Assembly (NCBI RefSeq): GCF_902506145.1
Contig: NZ_LR733520.1
Span: 1,212,640-1,276,639 of the forward strand
Source: Burkholderia sp. 8Y
Lineage (GTDB): Bacteria > Pseudomonadota > Gammaproteobacteria > Burkholderiales > Burkholderiaceae
Length of the DNA stretch: 64,000 bases
Reading direction: 5' to 3'
This document shows, in pieces, positions 1 through 7,741 of the stretch. Under the pieces are notes generated by a model. It was given only the letters and a program-made list of their open reading frames with translations. It ran no database searches and was not told the DNA's origin. Numbering within the stretch: position 1 is the first letter of the stretch; the number at the start of each line of letters is the position of its first letter. Both the position numbers and the translations under genes were made by a program.

Positions 1-2
1 TC

Positions 3-179
3 GTCGAGTCCAATGCACTTTGGCTCATCTGGGCGGCAGTCGGTGTCCTGATTCTCGGTTTCTGCATCGTGTTCGCGTCGGTCGTGTTCGCGTCGGTCGT
101 GCTCGGCGATTCGGACGAGCCGCTCTATCGCGCGGCATCCGCATCGCGCCGCGACGACGACGGCCAGATGATGGTCTAA
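3..179 (+). CDS. C-terminal end of a small membrane protein (partial)
   Basis: The reading frame is open from the first bases of the window to a TAA stop and gives 58 residues. It begins with a hydrophobic stretch (LWLIWAAVGVLILGFCIVF) long enough for one transmembrane helix, followed by a second hydrophobic part and a charged Arg/Asp-rich tail. The start lies outside the window, so neither length nor family can be judged. A different frame is also open here, but only this one has a membrane-protein-like composition. No function is assigned. Confidence 0.5.
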   Translation, partial: VESNALWLIWAAVGVLILGFCIVFASVVFASVVLGDSDEPLYRAASASRRDDDGQMMV

Positions 180-245
180 CGGGCGCGGGTGCAGAGACTC
201 ACGACCGTCACGCCACCGTCACTTCCACCGCGAATCCACAAAGGC

Positions 246-854
246 ATGAGTCTCGACGACGCACGCGCGCGCCAGTTACGGCAGCAGAAGCAGCAGCAGC
301 GCAACGCGCTTCGTGAGCGCATACTCGACGTTTCGCGCGGCATCGTCAAAAGCGAAGGGCTCGCGTCGCTCTCCATGCGCAGGCTCGCGGAGGCGATCGA
401 CTACTCGCCCGCGGCCTTGTATCTGCATTTCCGAAGCCGAGGCGAGATTGCCCGGGCGTTACGCGATGAAGGGTACGCGCAACTGCGCGCGGCTTTCGCG
501 CCTCACGCGGGCACCACGGACGCCGCCGCGCGTCTGAAAGCGATGGCGCGCGCCTACGTGGACTTCGGGCTCGCGGAGCCGCAAACGTATCGCCTGATGT
601 TCATGGACGGCTCGCAAACGACCGATGACAACGCCGCGATGCTCGCGCTGATCGCGGACGCGTTCGTCGAAATGCGCGCGGCGAACCGGCTTGTCAGGCT
701 GCCGTCCAGCGCAGCGCCCGCCGCATGCGCGCGGGCTTTCTGGGCCAACCTGCACGGCATCACCGCGCTACAATTGAACGGCGCGGCGAGCGCCGGCGTC
801 GCGGCGGCAGAGCTTGTCGAATTGTCGCTCGATGCGTGGCTCGCCGCCTGCTGA
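246..854 (+). CDS. TetR/AcrR family transcriptional regulator
   Basis: About 202 residues. The N-terminal 60 residues form a TetR-type helix-turn-helix: a basic/glutamine-rich first helix, then ILDVSRGIVKSEGLASLSMR and a recognition segment containing SPAALYLHFRSRGEI, the typical 'YxHF' end of the motif. The C-terminal ligand domain is Ala-rich and helical. A GTG at 189 in the same frame would add 19 residues without TetR character, so the ATG at 246 is preferred although its ribosome binding site is poor. The gene ends 40 bases before an acyl-CoA hydrolase gene on the same strand and may control it. That link is inference from position only. Confidence 0.8.
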   Translation: MSLDDARARQLRQQKQQQRNALRERILDVSRGIVKSEGLASLSMRRLAEAIDYSPAALYLHFRSRGEIARALRDEGYAQLRAAFAPHAGTTDAAARLKAMARAYVDFGLAEPQTYRLMFMDGSQTTDDNAAMLALIADAFVEMRAANRLVRLPSSAAPAACARAFWANLHGITALQLNGAASAGVAAAELVELSLDAWLAAC

Positions 855-893
855 GTGAAGTGACCGTACGGACCGTTTCGACCTCACGACACG

Positions 894-2006
894 ATGACCA
901 CCGAAGACATTCGTATTGACACAGCCAACGGCATCGGCTTCATTACGCTCGATCGTCCGAAAGCTCTAAACGCGCTGACGCCCTCGATGCTGCACGCGAT
1001 CGGCGAGGCGCTGCGGGCGTGGCGTCACGATCAGGCGATTCGCGCTGTCGTCGTCTACAGCCCGCACCTGCGCGCGTTTTGCGCGGGCGGCGACATCCGT
1101 TTCCTCTATGAAGCCGCGAAAACCGGCGACCGCGATTCCATCGACGCGTTCTTCACGGAAGAGTACAAGCTCAATCACGCCATTTTCACGTTCCCGAAGC
1201 CGTATATCGCGGTGGTGAACGGCGTCGTGATGGGCGGCGGCATGGGCATTTCGCAAGGCGCGCATCACACGGGCGGACTGCGCATCGTCACGCAGTCCAC
1301 GAAGATGGCGATGCCGGAAACACGCATCGGACTCTTTCCGGATGTCGGCGTGAGCTGGTTCCTCGCGCGTGCGCTCGGCGCGATCGGCCGCTACCTTGCC
1401 GCGACGGGCGCGAGCATCGGCCCCGCCGACGCGCTTTACGCCCGCCTGGCCGACGCGTATCTCGACGACGGCGCGCTGCCCGGCCTGATCGAATCGCTGC
1501 GGCATCAGCGTTTTCTGGATGGCGTCGCGATCGTGCGCTTCGTCGAGAACGAGACCACGAAGTACAAGGTCTCGCCGATTCCGGACACGAGCGCCCTCGC
1601 GCAGGCGCGCGCGCTCATCGACAAGCATTTCGCGGCGGGCAACGGCGCGGCCATTCTGGCGTCGCTGGAGCGCGACGCGGATGCGTCCGGCAACGAATGG
1701 GTCCGCGCGACGGCGGCGGCATTGCGCGAGCGTTCGCCGCTGTCGGTAGACGTTTCGCTTCAGCAAGTGGACCGTGCGCGTTTCTCGACGATGGCCGAAA
1801 CGCTGCGCCGCGATCTGGATCTCACGCGTTCGGTGTTCGAGCGGGGCGACGTGCTCGAAGGCATCCGCGCGCGCATCGTCGACAAGGACGATCAGCCGCA
1901 ATGGAAAGTGGCGCGCGCCGAGGACGTGCAGGCGCAACAGGTCGACCGCATGTTCGACAGCGCGTGGACGCCGGCGACGCACCCGCTGCGCTCACTGAAA
2001 GACTGA
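894..2006 (+). CDS. 3-hydroxyisobutyryl-CoA hydrolase (enoyl-CoA hydratase/isomerase family)
   Basis: 370 residues, the length of HIBYL-CoA hydrolases and about 110 longer than a plain enoyl-CoA hydratase. The crotonase oxyanion-hole loops are visible: FCAGGDIRFLYE near residue 65 and NGVVMGGGMGIS near residue 105, followed by MPETRIGLFPDVGVSWFLAR near 140, which is typical of the hydrolase branch. The enzyme releases 3-hydroxyisobutyrate from its CoA ester in valine degradation, in the cytoplasm. No other valine pathway gene is adjacent. A general 'enoyl-CoA hydratase/isomerase' annotation is the alternative. Confidence 0.85.
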   Translation: MTTEDIRIDTANGIGFITLDRPKALNALTPSMLHAIGEALRAWRHDQAIRAVVVYSPHLRAFCAGGDIRFLYEAAKTGDRDSIDAFFTEEYKLNHAIFTFPKPYIAVVNGVVMGGGMGISQGAHHTGGLRIVTQSTKMAMPETRIGLFPDVGVSWFLARALGAIGRYLAATGASIGPADALYARLADAYLDDGALPGLIESLRHQRFLDGVAIVRFVENETTKYKVSPIPDTSALAQARALIDKHFAAGNGAAILASLERDADASGNEWVRATAAALRERSPLSVDVSLQQVDRARFSTMAETLRRDLDLTRSVFERGDVLEGIRARIVDKDDQPQWKVARAEDVQAQQVDRMFDSAWTPATHPLRSLKD

Positions 2007-2013
2007 AGCGTCG

Positions 2014-2033
2014 GGCGGCCCTTCGTGGCCGCC
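2014..2033. terminator. hairpin between convergent genes
   Basis: GGCGGCC pairs with GGCCGCC around a 6-base loop, eight bases after the stop of the plus-strand hydrolase gene and just beyond the stop of the minus-strand membrane protein gene. There is no T-run, so an intrinsic terminator is plausible but not proven. Confidence 0.35.
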
Positions 2034-2045
2034 TGCGTGTGCGGC

Positions 2046-2471
2046 TCAGCGCGCTTCGCTGCCCGCCATGAATGCGCGCATGAAGACGAGCGCGCCCCAG
2101 CCCCAGATGGCATTTGCGATGAAACCGGGCGCGAGACGCGGCAGCATGTTGCCGCTCGGCCAGATGCCGCGCGCCGGATCGATCACGAACACGCTCACCG
2201 CCGTGAGAACGATGCCGCCGAACACGAGCGCGCCGATCCACGGCGCGCGGTGTTCCGGCGCAACGCGCAGCAGCCACGCCATCACCACGCCGAAGACCGC
2301 GCTCCACAGCGCATTGGCGATGAACTCGGGAATGCCGAGCGGCAGAAACGGTGCGGTTGAAAAACCGGCGGCGTCGATCAGCCCGGCCGCATGCAGCAGC
2401 GCGAGCGTCGATTCGCGAAAGAAGAGTGCGGCGAGAAAACCGGAGACGAACGGCAGAATGAGTTTTTGCAT
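2046..2471 (-). CDS. small four-helix membrane protein, function unknown
   Basis: 141 residues with four hydrophobic segments (about residues 5-25, 50-70, 78-98 and 113-133). Each half ends with a similar stretch: FIANALWSAVFG in the first and FIANAIWGWGALVF in the second, which suggests an internal duplication of a two-helix unit. No family name is recognised. It stands alone between a convergent hydrolase gene and a small secreted protein gene on the same strand. Confidence 0.7.
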   Translation of the reverse strand: MQKLILPFVSGFLAALFFRESTLALLHAAGLIDAAGFSTAPFLPLGIPEFIANALWSAVFGVVMAWLLRVAPEHRAPWIGALVFGGIVLTAVSVFVIDPARGIWPSGNMLPRLAPGFIANAIWGWGALVFMRAFMAGSEAR

Positions 2472-2564
2472 TGGCTGGACCGCTGGCGGGCGAGAACGCG
2501 GTTCGCGCGATGATCGGGACGAGCGCCATTATAGGGGCGCACGCCCGCCAGCCGGTGCCGGCGC

Positions 2565-2807
2565 TTATTTCGCGATGGCGTCGCTCGCGGGACTGTGATG
2601 CAGCATGCGGTCGCTGTTCGGCGGCGCGGCGGGGCGCTTGACCGGCATGTTGTCGGGATTGTCGGGGCGCGCGGCGCTCGCTGCGGGCGAACCGGGCGCG
2701 CTCGGCGGCTTGACCATCGATGCGCCTTCGTCCGGCCGCGCGGTTTGCGCGTGTGCGGCCAGCGCCGCGCAGAGCAGCGCGCTCGCCGCGATCCATAGCT
2801 TCGTCAT
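2565..2807 (-). CDS. small secreted proline/alanine-rich protein
   Basis: 80 residues starting MTKLWIAASALLCAALAAHA, a clean Sec signal peptide with probable cleavage after AHA. The mature part is about 60 residues, rich in Pro, Ala, Ser and Asp, with no Cys and no recognisable domain. The start is set by GGAG six bases upstream; the frame stays open further upstream but without a signal. Likely a small periplasmic protein of unknown role. Confidence 0.6.
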   Translation of the reverse strand: MTKLWIAASALLCAALAAHAQTARPDEGASMVKPPSAPGSPAASAARPDNPDNMPVKRPAAPPNSDRMLHHSPASDAIAK

Positions 2808-2950
2808 GTGAGTCTCCGCGAGGGCCGACGCACACAGGCGTCGTATGTTCGTGTGACAGCCGTGCGCGCGAAAGATTCTGGCAGGGGCCCGACGAAACAC
2901 GCGTGTCGCACTGCGGTAAAATCGCCGATTAGCCGAAACCGACGTCTGCC

Positions 2951-3955
2951 ATGCCCGCCGCTCTCAAAACCAGTCCCCGCCGAGTATCCGTTGCACCGAT
3001 GATGGACTGGACTGATCGCCACTGTCGCTCGCTGCACCGGGCCATCTCGCGGCACGCGTGGCTGTACACCGAGATGGTGACGACAGGCGCGCTGCTTCAC
3101 GGCGATGTCGCCCGGCATCTCGCGTTCACGCCAGATGAAGCGCCCGTCGCGCTGCAACTCGGCGGCAGCGAACCGGCTGATCTGGCGAAGAGCGCGAAGC
3201 TCGGCGAACAGTGGGGCTACGACGAGATCAACCTGAACTGCGGCTGTCCGTCGGAGCGCGTGCAGCGCGGCGCGTTCGGCGCGTGCCTGATGAAGGAGCC
3301 GCAACTGGTCGCGGCTGGCGTCAAGGCCATGCGCGATGCGGTGTCGATTCCGGTGACGGTCAAACATCGCATCGGCGTCGATGCGGTCGAGGACTACGCG
3401 TTCGTGCGCGATTTCGTCGGCACGGTGGCGCAAGCGGGCTGCGAGGTGTTCATCGTCCATGCGCGCAACGCGATTCTCAAGGGCCTGAGCCCGAAGGAGA
3501 ACCGCGAGATTCCGCCGCTCAAGTACGAATACGCGTACCAGTTGAAGCGCGACTTCCCGCACCTGGAGATTTCGATCAACGGCGGCATCACGACGCTCGA
3601 CGAAGTAGACGAGCACCTGAAGCATGTCGATGGCGTGATGCTCGGGCGCGAGGCGTATCACAATCCTTATGTGCTGGCGGGCGTCGATACGCGTTTTTAC
3701 GGCGCGACGACGCCCGTGCCGACGCGCGAGGAAATCGAGGCGCAGTTGATCGACTATGCGCGCACCGAACTCGCGCGCGGTACGTATCTCGGCGCGGTGA
3801 CGCGGCATGCGCTCGGTCTTTATCGCGGTGTCGCGGGCGCGCGCGGATGGCGGCGCACGCTGTCGGACAATCGCCGGCTCGCGAAGGGCGATCTGACCAT
3901 TTTCGACGAGGCGCGCGCTCACTTGCGCGAAGCCGCGGAAGCGGTCGAGCAGTAG
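2951..3955 (+). CDS. dusA: tRNA-dihydrouridine(20/20a) synthase DusA
   Basis: 334 residues, normal for DusA. It reduces uridines in the tRNA D-loop using FMN and NADPH. The FMN-barrel start SVAPMMDWTDRHCR and the catalytic NCGCPS motif (Cys99) are present, followed by VKHRIG, FIVHARNAIL and SINGGI, which line the FMN site. The length of the C-terminal helical domain and 'PKENREIPPLKYE' fit the DusA branch and not DusB or DusC. A TAAAAT hexamer lies at 2917-2922; there is no clear Shine-Dalgarno sequence. A tRNA-His gene follows 135 bases downstream under its own promoter. Confidence 0.95.
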   Translation: MPAALKTSPRRVSVAPMMDWTDRHCRSLHRAISRHAWLYTEMVTTGALLHGDVARHLAFTPDEAPVALQLGGSEPADLAKSAKLGEQWGYDEINLNCGCPSERVQRGAFGACLMKEPQLVAAGVKAMRDAVSIPVTVKHRIGVDAVEDYAFVRDFVGTVAQAGCEVFIVHARNAILKGLSPKENREIPPLKYEYAYQLKRDFPHLEISINGGITTLDEVDEHLKHVDGVMLGREAYHNPYVLAGVDTRFYGATTPVPTREEIEAQLIDYARTELARGTYLGAVTRHALGLYRGVAGARGWRRTLSDNRRLAKGDLTIFDEARAHLREAAEAVEQ

Positions 3956-3991
3956 CCGCACGCTTCGTCGCAAAAGAATGCTCGGCGGGGC

Positions 3992-4020
3992 TAGGCAAGC
4001 GAAAACTTTGTTCGTATAAT
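3992..4020 (+). promoter_or_regulatory. sigma-70-type promoter of tRNA-His
   Basis: A perfect -10 hexamer TATAAT (4015-4020) is preceded by TAGGCA (four of six matches to TTGACA) with a 17-base spacer. It sits about 70 bases before the tRNA, as expected for a tRNA promoter with a short 5' leader. Confidence 0.65.
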
Positions 4021-4091
4021 CTCGCTTCTCGATTGGCAGGCAATCTTGCCGATGCGAGAAAGCGTGAAGCAGTAGTCAGCATTAGTCAGCG

Positions 4092-4167
4092 GTGGCTGTA
4101 GCTCAGTTGGTAGAGTCCAGGATTGTGATTCCTGTCGTCGTGGGTTCGAGTCCCATCAGCCACCCCA
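4092..4167 (+). tRNA. tRNA-His (anticodon GTG)
   Basis: Full cloverleaf: acceptor GTGGCTG/CAGCCAC, D-loop with TAGCTCAGTTGGTAGAG, anticodon stem CAGGA/TCCTG with loop TTGTGAT (anticodon GTG at 4125-4127), and T-arm GGGTTCGAGTCCC. The encoded 3' CCA is at 4165-4167. As in all tRNA-His, an extra G (4091) faces the discriminator C (4164), the identity element for histidyl-tRNA synthetase. Confidence 0.98.
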
Positions 4168-4181
4168 AAAGAATTCATACG

Positions 4182-4211
4182 AAAAGCCCAGTCATCGCGA
4201 CTGGGCTTTTT
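4182..4211 (+). terminator. intrinsic terminator of tRNA-His
   Basis: AAGCCCAGTC and GACTGGGCTT pair around a 5-base loop, with an upstream A-run and a downstream T-run, starting 15 bases after the CCA end. Confidence 0.9.
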
Positions 4212-4304
4212 GCTTTTCCGGCCTCCAACACAGCACACGCGTTCAACGTTCATCGTGCTAGCATCAACAGACCACCACCCCGAACGACGACCATGGAGGC
4301 AGCT

Positions 4305-4607
4305 ATGGCTACTTTGGCGATCGACGGCGTGCGTTGGGTCAACGACCGCGTGACCAACGTGCGCTGGGGCAGCTTCGATTCCGCCACGAACGACTGGGCG
4401 GCGCCGACCACCATCGTGGATGTCCATCAAGTCGTGGACGCCATCAAAAGCGGCAAGGAAGTGCGCACACTTTTCAGGCTGGGCGGGCGCACGTTTCTCG
4501 GACCCAAAGTGACCGCGCTGCCGTACTCGAACGGCCACGTCGGCATCGAGGCGCGCGTGCAGGAAGGGCAGATCGAGAAGTCGCTGGAAGACCTGCCGCC
4601 CGTCTGA
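4305..4607 (+). CDS. small protein of unknown function
   Basis: 100 residues (MATLAIDGVRWVNDRVTNVRWG...). The ATG at 4305 is chosen because GGAGG lies five bases upstream; an ATG at 4293 overlaps that site. The protein is soluble, without signal or membrane segment, and has alternating strand-like segments (TTIVDVHQVVDAI, EVRTLFRL, GHVGIEARV). No family is recognised. It is the first of four small same-strand genes behind tRNA-His with gaps of 21, 59 and 27 bases, so an operon is plausible. Confidence 0.65.
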   Translation: MATLAIDGVRWVNDRVTNVRWGSFDSATNDWAAPTTIVDVHQVVDAIKSGKEVRTLFRLGGRTFLGPKVTALPYSNGHVGIEARVQEGQIEKSLEDLPPV

Positions 4608-4628
4608 GTCCGGTTTGAGAGGAAGGCG

Positions 4629-5018
4629 TTGAATCCCGAACAGGCGCACAGGTTCGAAACCGACATCTTGCCGCGCATCGCCGAGGGCGTGGCCCGCGTG
4701 GTCGATCAGAAACTACGCGTGGAAATCATGCCCGGCGGCAACCCGCACGAACCGGCGCGGCTGCGCGTGAGCGCGCCTCCGTCGGACCTCGACGCGCGCA
4801 CGCGCCGTTATCCTTTCGATATGAACGTCATCCTGACCTGGGACGACGAAGAGATCGCGCGATTGCTGCGTCCCGGCGGCGACGCGCGCCTGCAACGTTA
4901 TCTCGATGCGCTCGGCGACAAGCTGCGCGCATGGCAGGACGCACGCGAAGTCGATGTTCCGACGCGCTCGCAAGCGGAGCCGTCGGTGCTGCTCGGCGGT
5001 CTCGACTTTGAGGCGTGA
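4629..5018 (+). CDS. small acidic protein of unknown function
   Basis: 129 residues from a TTG start preceded by GAGAGGAAGG. The N-terminal half has a helix (AHRFETDILPRIAEGVARVV) followed by two strand-like segments; the C-terminal half carries WDDEEIARLL and a helix (LQRYLDALGDKLRAW). No membrane segment or signal. It is clearly coding by amino acid composition and close packing, but no named family is recognised with confidence. It may be restricted to Burkholderiaceae. Confidence 0.6.
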   Translation: MNPEQAHRFETDILPRIAEGVARVVDQKLRVEIMPGGNPHEPARLRVSAPPSDLDARTRRYPFDMNVILTWDDEEIARLLRPGGDARLQRYLDALGDKLRAWQDAREVDVPTRSQAEPSVLLGGLDFEA

Positions 5019-5077
5019 CCGTCGAGATCGCTCGCGCCGTGCTTGCCGGAATCACTTACGCGAACGTGGAGGATGAG

Positions 5078-5281
5078 ATGGCATCGTCGAATGAAGGCAA
5101 GCTGCGTGCATTCGTGCAAACGGCGGAACAGGCGGGCGGCTTCGTGTGGGTCATCACGCTCGTCGATTTCGCGGCGGGCGAAGTCAAACGCGCGATGGTG
5201 TCGGAAGACAATTTCGCGACCGCCGACGCCGCGCGCGATGCGGGCAACGATCGCCTGAAGGCGATGTCAAGCGACCGTTAA
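5078..5281 (+). CDS. small protein of unknown function
   Basis: 67 residues (MASSNEGKLRAFVQTAEQAGG...). A GTG at 5015 overlapping the previous stop would give 88 residues, but a perfect GGAGG five bases before the ATG at 5078 favours the shorter form. The protein is soluble; a central FVWVITLVDFAAGEVKRAMV segment looks like a beta hairpin and the end like an amphipathic helix. Third gene of the small-gene run; function unknown. Confidence 0.55.
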   Translation: MASSNEGKLRAFVQTAEQAGGFVWVITLVDFAAGEVKRAMVSEDNFATADAARDAGNDRLKAMSSDR

Positions 5282-5308
5282 TGCGTTGAGCGTGGACAGC
5301 GACGAGGC

Positions 5309-5668
5309 ATGACCGAGGATCGAAAGCAAGACGCCGCCGAAGCGCGGCAAGCGCGTTTTCGCCGCTACGAAGCGGCCGGGGAAGCGTCGATCCGCGCAGA
5401 TCTGGAAGAAGCCGCGCACGCCGACTCTGAAACCGCGGACAAGCGGGCATGGCTGCACGCGAAGGACGCCGCGCGCCACGACGAACAGTTTCGGGCGATG
5501 TTCGCGTCGGTGTCATCCGCGAACGACGCCGCGCAGCTCGCCCGCGAATCCGCGGAAGCCTCGCGCCGTTCGGCGTTCTGGACGATGATCGCGGCGCTGG
5601 CGGCCGCCGCCGGCGTCATCGTCAACATGGCGATTGCGCTCGGGTGGCTCGACGGACTGAGACGCTAG
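5309..5668 (+). CDS. small tail-anchored membrane protein, function unknown
   Basis: 119 residues. The first 85 are highly charged, Ala/Glu/Arg-rich and predicted helical (possible coiled coil). They are followed by one transmembrane segment (WTMIAALAAAAGVIVNMAIA) and a short tail WLDGLRR. There is no signal peptide, so the soluble part probably faces the cytoplasm. The weak upstream ribosome binding site leaves the start uncertain. Last of the four same-strand small genes. Confidence 0.55.
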   Translation: MTEDRKQDAAEARQARFRRYEAAGEASIRADLEEAAHADSETADKRAWLHAKDAARHDEQFRAMFASVSSANDAAQLARESAEASRRSAFWTMIAALAAAAGVIVNMAIALGWLDGLRR

Positions 5669-5681
5669 ACGCCTGCGAAGC

Positions 5682-5879
5682 CTAGATCGTCCACCACGCG
5701 CGCGCGCTCGGCTCGCCGTCGAGCGCGCGGAGGAAGTCGTCCGCGAAGGCGTCGGTGGCGGTGTGCCATTCGGGCGTGCCGGTCGGCAGCTCGTCGGGAT
5801 TCTTCAGCTCGCGCGCATGGCGGATAACGGCGACCGCTTCGCTCAGAGCGGCCAGGGATTCGAGGCTTTGCAGGTTCAT
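5682..5879 (-). CDS. small protein of unknown function
   Basis: 65 residues from the ATG at 5879 (MNLQSLESLAALSEAVAVIR...), or 74 from a TTG at 5906; neither start has a good ribosome binding site. Contains a helix, a PTGTPEWHTATDAFADDFLRA stretch and an aromatic C-terminus (WWTI). It converges on the small tail-anchored gene with a 13-base gap. No family recognised. Confidence 0.45.
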   Translation of the reverse strand: MNLQSLESLAALSEAVAVIRHARELKNPDELPTGTPEWHTATDAFADDFLRALDGEPSARAWWTI

Positions 5880-5968
5880 ACGCGCGTTTACGGCGGAAGG
5901 GCGCAAACCTTTAGCGGCGTCTGGGCGGTCCGAACGACCGTTCCCGGCCCTGGAAGCCTCTTAAACCG

Positions 5969-6019
5969 TGCAAGCCTTCCAAGCGTTTCAAGCCCTCATG
6001 CGCTGCAAGCTTTCCAAGC
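5969..6019. repeat. pair of 16-base direct repeats in a low-complexity gap
   Basis: TGCAAGCCTTCCAAGC (5969-5984) recurs as TGCAAGCTTTCCAAGC (6004-6019), a single mismatch, 35 bases apart. Further degenerate CAAGC units lie between and around them. The block lies just beyond the stop of the MFS transporter gene on the minus strand. Confidence 0.5.
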
Positions 6020-6073
6020 CTCGCAGCCCCCAATCGCTCAGGACCGATCGAGCTCTCCGCGCGCTTGCGCCTC

Positions 6074-7537
6074 CTATCCCTCACGCGCCTCACCGCTCCC
6101 AGCCTTTCCCTTCCCATGCCCCGAAACCAGTGCACCGGCGTCCTTCGGAAGACGGCGCAGATCGATCACGCCCAGCGCCCCGACAAGCGCCACGATCAAA
6201 AACGCCACGCCAAAATCCTCTGGCCCGATGGAATGCGCGTCGTGCCCGTGCAGCCATTCGCCGATACGCAGAGCAATCGCGCCGACCGCGACGCCCACGC
6301 CCATCGACATCTGAAACAGCGTGCTCGATAACGCCGACGCGCCGCTCATCTGCGTCTTCGGCACATCCGCGAAACTGAGCGTATTCAGCGCGGTGAACTG
6401 CAACGAGCGCGACAAGCCGCTCGCGAACAGCACGGCGACAATCACGAGCCGGGGCGTGGAGGGCGCGAGCAGGCTCATCGCGGCGAGCGAGAGCGCGGCA
6501 ATCAGGCCGTTGACGACCAGCACCGGCCTGAAGCCGAAGCGCCGCATGACGGGCGTGGTGACGACTTTCATCGCGAGATTGCCGGCGAAGACGGCGAGCG
6601 TGAGAAGGCCCGACTCGAACGCGTTCATGCCGAAGCCGACCTGAAACATGAGCGGCAGCAAAAACGGCGCGGCGCTGATCGCGATCCGAAAGAGCGACCC
6701 GCCGCCCATCGCCACTGCGAAGGTGTGCACCTTCAGCGCCGACAGATCGACGACCGGCTGTTTCGCCTGCGCGAGATAGCGCCACGATGCGAAGCCCGCC
6801 ACAGCGCCCACCGCGACAAGGGCGCCGACGAGCGTCCACGGCGCGTCGTTGCGGCCGACGAGTTCCATCGCATAGAGCAGCGTCGTGCAGGCGATGCCGC
6901 AGAGCGCGAAGCCCGGGAAATCGAAGCGGCGGCTGGCGTCTTCGCGCACGTTGCCGATATGGCGCAGCGTCAGCAGCAAGCCGATCACGCCGAGCGGCAC
7001 GTTCAGATAGAAAATCCAGCGCCAGGACGAGTACGTGGTGATGAACCCGCCGAGCGGCGGCCCGATGACCGGCGCGACGAGCCCCGGCCATGTGATGATG
7101 GCAATCGCGCGCATCAGTCCGTCTTTCGGCGTCGCGCGCAGCACGGCCAGGCGTCCGACGGGCACCATCATCGCGCCGCCGATGCCCTGCAGCACGCGCG
7201 CCGCCGCGAACGCCGGCAAGGTGGACGTCGCGCCGCACAGCACGGAGGCCGCCGTGAAGACGGCGATCGCGCTGCCGAATACGGTGCGCAGGCCGAAGCG
7301 GTCGGCCGCCCAGCCGCTGATCGGAATGAACACCGCCAGCGTCAGGAGATAGGCGGTAATGCCGAGGCTCATGTCGGCCGGATGCACGCCGAACGAGTGC
7401 GCCATCTGCGGCATGGCCGTCGCGATGATCGTGCCGTCCAGGTTCTCCATGAAGAAAGTCGCGGCGACGAGGGAAACGATCAGCGACGAACCGGGTTTCG
7501 CGTCGTCGGACTGGCTGGGCGTCGTGGAGGATGACAT
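6074..7537 (-). CDS. MFS transporter, DHA2 (EmrB/QacA) drug exporter type
   Basis: 487 residues with about 14 hydrophobic segments, the DHA2 layout. Early features of the family are visible: NLDGTIIATAMPQMAHSFG in helix 1, the GWAADRFGLRTVF loop (motif A) after helix 2, and RVLQGIGGAMMVPVGRLAVL (motif C region) near residue 115. A proton-driven inner membrane exporter of drugs or metabolites is expected; the substrate cannot be told. Start chosen at the ATG of MSSSTTPSQSDDAKPG, because further upstream the frame is not protein-like. No adjacent regulator or membrane fusion protein, so it probably acts alone. Confidence 0.88.
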   Translation of the reverse strand: MSSSTTPSQSDDAKPGSSLIVSLVAATFFMENLDGTIIATAMPQMAHSFGVHPADMSLGITAYLLTLAVFIPISGWAADRFGLRTVFGSAIAVFTAASVLCGATSTLPAFAAARVLQGIGGAMMVPVGRLAVLRATPKDGLMRAIAIITWPGLVAPVIGPPLGGFITTYSSWRWIFYLNVPLGVIGLLLTLRHIGNVREDASRRFDFPGFALCGIACTTLLYAMELVGRNDAPWTLVGALVAVGAVAGFASWRYLAQAKQPVVDLSALKVHTFAVAMGGGSLFRIAISAAPFLLPLMFQVGFGMNAFESGLLTLAVFAGNLAMKVVTTPVMRRFGFRPVLVVNGLIAALSLAAMSLLAPSTPRLVIVAVLFASGLSRSLQFTALNTLSFADVPKTQMSGASALSSTLFQMSMGVGVAVGAIALRIGEWLHGHDAHSIGPEDFGVAFLIVALVGALGVIDLRRLPKDAGALVSGHGKGKAGSGEAREG

Positions 7538-7741
7538 CGGCTGCGTCGGTTTCGTCGTTGGAGGGCGATATCCGCGAGCCGCATCAAGCGAATTGCAAGC
7601 TTGACGACCGGTCCTGCGGCATCGCGAAGCCTTGCATTCTAGCGGCGGAGCAGACCTTGCGCGCCTATGGTAGTTTCTGCGGTTGTCGGCCATGCCGCCG
7701 TGGATTTTCGCCAGCAGGCACCAACAAAAAGGAACCAAGCG

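Noticed and set aside
2804..3973. A 389-codon minus-strand frame across dusA
   Set aside because: Shadow of dusA; Arg-rich, no fold, no ribosome binding site.
4305..5281. A toxin-antitoxin pair in the small-gene run
   Set aside because: Neither sizes, motifs nor DNA-binding signatures of known toxin or antitoxin families are visible.
4091..5900. A genomic island integrated in tRNA-His
   Set aside because: A terminator directly follows the tRNA, no integrase is present, and no copy of the tRNA 3' end was found downstream.
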